Part shown: positions 23,052 through 27,018 of the stretch, one piece after another
Layout of the letters: each line of letters starts with the position of its first letter
How positions within the stretch are numbered: the stretch's first letter is position 1
NCBI GenBank assembly: GCA_964390805.1
Contig: CAYMKL010000097.1
Location: 1-27,018, forward strand
Origin: CAYMKL01 sp964390805
GTDB lineage: Bacteria; Chloroflexota; Anaerolineae; VGOG01
Length of the DNA stretch: 27,018 nucleotides
Reading direction: 5' to 3'
Position numbers and translations under genes: made by a program
Notes under the pieces: generated by a model
The model's input: only the letters and a program-made list of their open reading frames with translations
Told to the model about the DNA's origin: nothing
The model's database searches: none

Positions 23052-24974
23052 ATGGCCGTAATTGGCATCGACCTAGGAACAACCTATTCGGCGGCGGCCC
23101 GGTTCATTGATGGGGAGACGGAGATCATCTACTTGGAGGGGAGACCAACCCTGCCTTCCGTAGTGGGTGTCGACCGCCGGGGGCGGATTGTGATCGGCTG
23201 GCGGGGCAAGCGCAACCAGGTGGACCGTCCCCAAGACACTATCGTCGAGACCAAGCGCAAGATGGGCCAGAAGGGCATCAAGGTGACGCTGGGGGGGAAG
23301 CAGTACACGCCCCAGGAGATCTCGGCCATGATCTTGAGCCGGATCAAGGAGCTGGCCAAGGAGGACCTGGGGGAGGACATTACCGGCGTGGTCATCTCGT
23401 GCCCAGCGTATTTCAAGGATGAGCCCCGTCACGCGACCAAGGAGGCGGGGGAGCTTGCTGGCCTGAACGTGCTGCGCATCGTGAACGAACCCACGGCGGC
23501 GGCCTATGCCTATGGCCTGCAGCTAGAGGACACCGACCAGAAACGACTGGCAATGGTTTACGATCTGGGCGGGGGAACCTTTGACGTGACCATCCTCGAG
23601 ATGCTAGGCGGCAGCGTGGAGGTGATCGGTACCGGGGGCGACCCCCTGCTTGGCGGGGGGAACTTTGACGACCGGATCGTGGAGTGGATGCTGGAGCAGA
23701 TACAGGCCACCAATCCGGCGTTTATCAACTCCCTCGATGAGGCGCAGATGCAGGCCCTGAAGACCCGGCTCAAGTCCCACGCCGAGGAAGGTAAGAAGAT
23801 CCTCTGTGGACCACCGCCGAGGGAGGCGTACGAGTTCCAGATTGCCAAGGTGGCTGTCTACCAGGGAAGGCCGGTGTCGTTCCAGGGCACCCTGACCATG
23901 AAAGCGTTCGAGCGGCGCATCGAGGATCTGATGCAGAACTCGCTGAAGCATCTGGACGAAGCCATGAAGGTACCCAAGGAAAAGCACTACTATACGGAAA
24001 CCGACATCACCGACATCCTGCTGGTGGGTGGTAGCACGCGGGTGCCGTATGTGCGCCGGCTGCTGGAAGAGCGCTATCCGGGCGTGCCGCTCCGGGGTGT
24101 GGCAGAGGGGGTGAATCCAGATGAAATCGTGGCCCGTGGGGCAAGCATCGTGGCCGCCCAAGCGGACCCGGACACCGAAGAGGTCCTCCTGACGCAGTTG
24201 GTCGACGTGACGGGGCACACTCTGAGTGTGGCAGCGATGGACCTGCGGCTCGGCCGGGAGATACTGGACCCGCTGATCCCGAAGGAGACGCAGATCCCGA
24301 CCTCGGCCAAGCACAACTTCGTGAGTGCGGGGAACTATACACCGATGTCGAAGGTACGGATCTACCAGGGGGAGGGCATGGAGCTTCACGGCGACGTGAC
24401 TATGATCGGTGAGTTCATCATCGAAATAGAACGCCGGGCCGAGCCGACGCCGCTGGAGATCGGGCTAAGCCTGGACGAAAACGGGCTGCTGGTGGCCCAC
24501 GCCACCGATCTGACCACGCAGCGTCAGGTCAAGTGTCAGATCAACTACGATGATAGCACTCAGATCCCGCAGGAGGAGTTGGAGAGGAGGCGGCGAGAGC
24601 TGGCGGAGGCCATGAAGCAGCGCCAGCAGACCTCTGAAAACGTCTTGGATGGGGTGCCGCGAGCCCCGCCGATCCCGGCTCCCCAGCCCGTCCCGCCAAT
24701 GCCTGGTCCTCGGCCAGTCTCGCCAGGTCCACAGCAGTCACCACCGGGTCGCCAGCCCAGGGCACCGGCGGGTGATCCCCTGGCAGCCATGAACCCCATT
24801 GTCCACAACCTGGTCCAGCGGGCAACGCAGGGCTTTGCTCGGATTCCGGCCGATCGCCAACAGATGGTCATGCAACTGGTGGGCCAGATCACCCGGGCGG
24901 CTCAGGCGGGCGACGCAATGCAGGTCATGCAGCTTGGTCTACAACTCCAGCAGTTGCTGTCCGGGGTGCTGTAG
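23052..24974 (+). CDS. Divergent Hsp70 (DnaK-like) chaperone with proline-rich tail
   Basis: The protein is 640 aa. The ATPase domain (~1-375) is complete: GIDLGTTYS (phosphate 1), ETKRKMG with the catalytic-type Lys, NEPTAAAYAYG, VYDLGGGTFDVTIL (phosphate 2) and ILLVGGSTRVPYVRRLLEER (adenosine motif). The interdomain linker (EEVLLTQLVDVTG) is longer and less hydrophobic than the canonical DVLLLDVTP. A substrate-binding beta-domain follows (~385-500: PLIPKETQIPTSAKHNF, LDENGLLVAHATD). The normal helical lid is reduced to a short helix (~505-525); a Pro-rich stretch (~537-573) and a small Gln/Met-rich helical end (MQVMQLGLQLQQLL) replace it, and there is no EEVD-like end. The ribosome site AGGAGG is seven bases upstream. 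With J-like and GrpE-like genes beside it, it forms a dedicated machine rather than the housekeeping copy. Confidence 0.93.
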   Translation: MAVIGIDLGTTYSAAARFIDGETEIIYLEGRPTLPSVVGVDRRGRIVIGWRGKRNQVDRPQDTIVETKRKMGQKGIKVTLGGKQYTPQEISAMILSRIKELAKEDLGEDITGVVISCPAYFKDEPRHATKEAGELAGLNVLRIVNEPTAAAYAYGLQLEDTDQKRLAMVYDLGGGTFDVTILEMLGGSVEVIGTGGDPLLGGGNFDDRIVEWMLEQIQATNPAFINSLDEAQMQALKTRLKSHAEEGKKILCGPPPREAYEFQIAKVAVYQGRPVSFQGTLTMKAFERRIEDLMQNSLKHLDEAMKVPKEKHYYTETDITDILLVGGSTRVPYVRRLLEERYPGVPLRGVAEGVNPDEIVARGASIVAAQADPDTEEVLLTQLVDVTGHTLSVAAMDLRLGREILDPLIPKETQIPTSAKHNFVSAGNYTPMSKVRIYQGEGMELHGDVTMIGEFIIEIERRAEPTPLEIGLSLDENGLLVAHATDLTTQRQVKCQINYDDSTQIPQEELERRRRELAEAMKQRQQTSENVLDGVPRAPPIPAPQPVPPMPGPRPVSPGPQQSPPGRQPRAPAGDPLAAMNPIVHNLVQRATQGFARIPADRQQMVMQLVGQITRAAQAGDAMQVMQLGLQLQQLLSGVL

Positions 24975-25106
24975 GGAAAGCGGCCTGCTGCCCTTGGTGC
25001 AGAGCGTGGCCCGCGTTCCTCGGCTGAGGGATGGGCCCGTTTGGTACCTGAGTGGCGCCAGGGAAGTGGAGGCGGCAGCCGTGCAGTCGAGAATCGAGGA
25101 CTGAGG

Positions 25107-26615
25107 ATGGGAACAGAAAAGGTCGTCAGACGCGACCTGGAGGGGGATCTCCTCCAGGAAGCCGATGCATCGGGCGCTCATTATGCTAAGCGCCTGTCGC
25201 TTGACGTTGCCTGGCACACCAACGCACCAAAGGACCTAGCAGACTGGCTCGACGCCCTGGTGAACCGGATTGAACAGGACTGGCCCCGGCGTCTGCTCAC
25301 GATCCACTACAACCCCTTCCTGAAGCCGGTGACGGGGGCGCAACTGCATGCCATGCTGCGGCCATCTGAGCCGCTAGCGGCTTGGCGGCTGGCCCAGGTG
25401 GCGGCCGACCTGTGCCACTGGTTAGAGCAGTTCCACGCGGCGGGCTTTCCCCAACTGGTCGTCCATCCTGGCCGCATCGGGCAGATGGATGGCCAGTTCG
25501 CGCTGTTTCCGACGTTGGCCGGGATCCTGCCACCGTTATCTAAGCTGTTGCCCCAGCCAGCCGGGATCTGGCTGTTTTTCATTGCCCCAGAGGTGTTGCG
25601 CACCCGGGGCAGCGATCCGGAACTGCTGCCCAAGGGGGACGTCTATGCCTTGGGACGGACGCTGCAGGTGCTCATCAACCCGGACTGGACAGAATGTCTC
25701 CCGGTCGATCCCTACATAGCTGCCGAGCAGATCGTCGAATCGCCAGACTTGGAACCCCCATTTGTCTGGCCGGATGGGTTCGACGAGATCGCCAAGGCGG
25801 TAGATAAGATGTGTGCTGCCTTGCCGGAAGACCGTCCGGCAGCGACAGACCTGGTGACCACCTTCCACGCCCTGGCAAGGCAGCTTGAGCCGGAGCGGAT
25901 GGTGCAGAGCCTGATTGAAAAACGCAAGCTCGCCGAGGCCGAGGCCCACCTTAAGGCTCTGGAAGCCTCGCAGGACGAGGGTATCTTTGCCTTCCCCAAG
26001 GCCAAGATCCATATACTGCGGGCCAAGGTGGCCATGGCCCATGCCGTGCCCCAGTATGTGCTAGCCATTGATCAACTCGCTAAGGCTAAGGGCTTCGAGC
26101 CCAGGAGTGCGGAGGCGTATCGCCAGATCGGGCGAGTCTACAGGGAGTTCAAGGAGCATCCTCAACACCTCAAGCTGGCGGACCTCAACTACCGTCATGC
26201 GGCAAGGCTCTCTGGCTGGCGCACGGACATTGTCGAAGAGTGGGTGGACGTGCTGCAGCAGGGCGACCCAAAGCTGCTACTGGAGCGCACCGATTTGATT
26301 CCGTGGGATAGGCGACCGGCGGTGGTGTTTGCCCGGCGGGCGGCCGGCCACATGGACACGGACAACGTCGAAGCCGCCTGGCATGAGTGTGTGGACTACT
26401 TCTCGCAGTTTGGCTTCAATCAGACAGTATTCGAGACGGCTCAACAGGCAGCGGCCTACTTGCCTGCTGCCGAGTTGCTGATCTGGATGAGAGATCGGCA
26501 GAACATCGAAAAGCTGCCGGCCGTGCAGGCCATTGTTTGGGCGCGCAATGGCCAGCACGAGAAAGCGGCGATGTATTTGGCCCATGCACTGCGCATGTCA
26601 AATGAGGAGGTCTAG
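25107..26615 (+). CDS. Pseudokinase-like protein with C-terminal TPR-type repeats
   Basis: The protein is 502 aa from ATG 25107 (GAGGA six bases upstream; the frame is open from 25041). Residues ~90-260 follow the plan of a protein-kinase C-lobe: LCHWLEQFHAAGFPQLVVHP, where the HRD loop should be but without the Asp; no DFG; IAPEVLR (~159-165) for the APE motif; KGDVYALGRTLQVLI (~176-190) for the 'DVYSLGxxL' helix; EDRPAATDLVTTFHAL (~241-256) for the 'RPsaxel' end. The Gly-rich loop and the ATP-binding Lys are not evident. Residues ~265-500 are helical repeats (EKRKLAEAEAHLKALEASQD; GFEPRSAEAYRQIGRVYREF). So it is a catalytically dead kinase fold used as a binding platform, probably an adaptor in the TIR-Hsp70 system. 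The stop codon abuts the next ATG. Confidence 0.72.
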   Translation: MGTEKVVRRDLEGDLLQEADASGAHYAKRLSLDVAWHTNAPKDLADWLDALVNRIEQDWPRRLLTIHYNPFLKPVTGAQLHAMLRPSEPLAAWRLAQVAADLCHWLEQFHAAGFPQLVVHPGRIGQMDGQFALFPTLAGILPPLSKLLPQPAGIWLFFIAPEVLRTRGSDPELLPKGDVYALGRTLQVLINPDWTECLPVDPYIAAEQIVESPDLEPPFVWPDGFDEIAKAVDKMCAALPEDRPAATDLVTTFHALARQLEPERMVQSLIEKRKLAEAEAHLKALEASQDEGIFAFPKAKIHILRAKVAMAHAVPQYVLAIDQLAKAKGFEPRSAEAYRQIGRVYREFKEHPQHLKLADLNYRHAARLSGWRTDIVEEWVDVLQQGDPKLLLERTDLIPWDRRPAVVFARRAAGHMDTDNVEAAWHECVDYFSQFGFNQTVFETAQQAAAYLPAAELLIWMRDRQNIEKLPAVQAIVWARNGQHEKAAMYLAHALRMSNEEV

Positions 26616-27011
26616 ATGGCTAACTTCTTTGAGAGACGCCGTATCATGAAGAATTGCGACAGGTTCTGGAAGCTAGTCGAGAACGGCGATATCGAGGGGG
26701 CCCTGTACCTGTTCGACAGCTCTCTGGGCCGGTACGGCTCCGATGTCTCCAAGGCCGTGCGCGTGGCTCATGCTTTCCACCGCTGGCTAGAAACCCGGGA
26801 CGATGACTACCTGGGGGCGCTGATGGTGCTGGCCGAAGGTGAGCGGGACAACAGCCAGATTGTGCGCGCCCTCCACCTCGCCCGCCGGATCCGACGAGAG
26901 ACCAACCTGGCTGCGGCGGTGCGCATGCGGGACCCAAAGCTACTCAAGACAGCGCAGGCACATTACCGATTATGCTTAATTACTCTACTTTCCGCTAAGT
27001 TGGGCTTTTGA
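26616..27011 (+). CDS. Small helical protein, probably truncated at its C-terminus
   Basis: ATG 26616 follows the TAG of the pseudokinase gene without a gap, and AGGAGG lies inside that gene's last codons, so the two are translationally coupled. There are 131 codons: a helical, TPR-like protein (CDRFWKLVENGDIEGALYLF; VRVAHAFHRWLETRDDDYLG) of unknown function. The first ~115 residues have GC-rich codons like the rest of the operon. The last ~15 (YRLCLITLLSAKLGF) come from AT-richer DNA and look unlike the preceding helices, as if another element had joined here. The native C-terminus may therefore be missing. Confidence 0.6.
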   Translation: MANFFERRRIMKNCDRFWKLVENGDIEGALYLFDSSLGRYGSDVSKAVRVAHAFHRWLETRDDDYLGALMVLAEGERDNSQIVRALHLARRIRRETNLAAAVRMRDPKLLKTAQAHYRLCLITLLSAKLGF

Positions 27012-27018
27012 GCCGTTT
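26960..27018. other. Composition break at the right edge, possible mobile-element end
   Basis: From about 26960 the sequence turns AT-rich and T-rich, unlike the GC-rich operon before it, and it includes TTTCCGCTAAGTTGGGCTTT. It could be the terminal repeat of an element lying mostly outside the window; only one edge is visible. Confidence 0.3.

Noticed and set aside
23604..24389. Long minus-strand open frame inside the Hsp70 gene
   Set aside because: The plus strand encodes unmistakable Hsp70 motifs there; the antisense frame encodes a low-complexity His/Arg/Leu-rich product.

Overview
The window is GC-rich bacterial DNA of mosaic, accessory-like character. An acyl-CoA dehydrogenase/ETF gene set, C/G-rich palindromic intergenic repeats, CGTCAAACGT-type iterons and cell-surface proteins with carboxypeptidase-regulatory-like domains together suggest an uncultured Chloroflexota (Anaerolineae-like) genome. 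That assignment is an inference; no rRNA or marker gene here fixes it.

Layout. (1) 1-3600: a small secreted protein built of eight near-identical GIIEGDF repeats, then a possible structured RNA leader and a 967-aa secreted protein, closed by a strong bidirectional terminator. (2) 3631-7760: a membrane-anchored HEWVH metallopeptidase (minus strand), a divergent promoter pair with a TetR-type palindrome, an RlmI-like rRNA methyltransferase, and a GNAT-TPR gene broken by a frameshift. (3) 7764-13037: an acyl-CoA metabolism cluster with an acyl-CoA dehydrogenase, EtfB, EtfA and a 4-hydroxybutyryl-CoA dehydratase/HpaB-family flavoprotein. A beheaded thiolase-fold synthase and a decayed methyltransferase lie among them. 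The dehydrogenase and the dehydratase-like protein both lack residues considered catalytic in their best-known relatives. (4) 13096-14478: a tRNA cluster (Phe, Gly, Cys, Leu), then a stretch with its own sigma70-type promoter, several strong helices and a terminator (candidate ncRNA), and a small HTH protein. (5) 14956-16164: an IS630-family element in a CTAG site, its transposase dead by one stop and two frameshifts.

(6) 16672-27011 is the most interesting part: seven co-directional genes that look like one operon. The order is a TIR-domain protein with a beta-propeller and an Ig-like tail; a large helical-repeat protein of unknown function; a J-like protein without the HPD motif, carrying four SHOCT-like repeats; a GrpE-like protein; an Hsp70 with a proline-rich tail instead of the usual lid; a pseudokinase-TPR protein; and a small protein cut near the window edge. 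A complete but diverged Hsp70-J-GrpE set dedicated to a TIR effector with a conserved catalytic-type Glu suggests an immunity or stress-signalling system. In this model the propeller and helical proteins sense or scaffold, the chaperone machine holds or releases the complex, and the TIR domain is the NAD-consuming effector. I know of no established name for this gene combination. The function is inferred from domains and gene order only.
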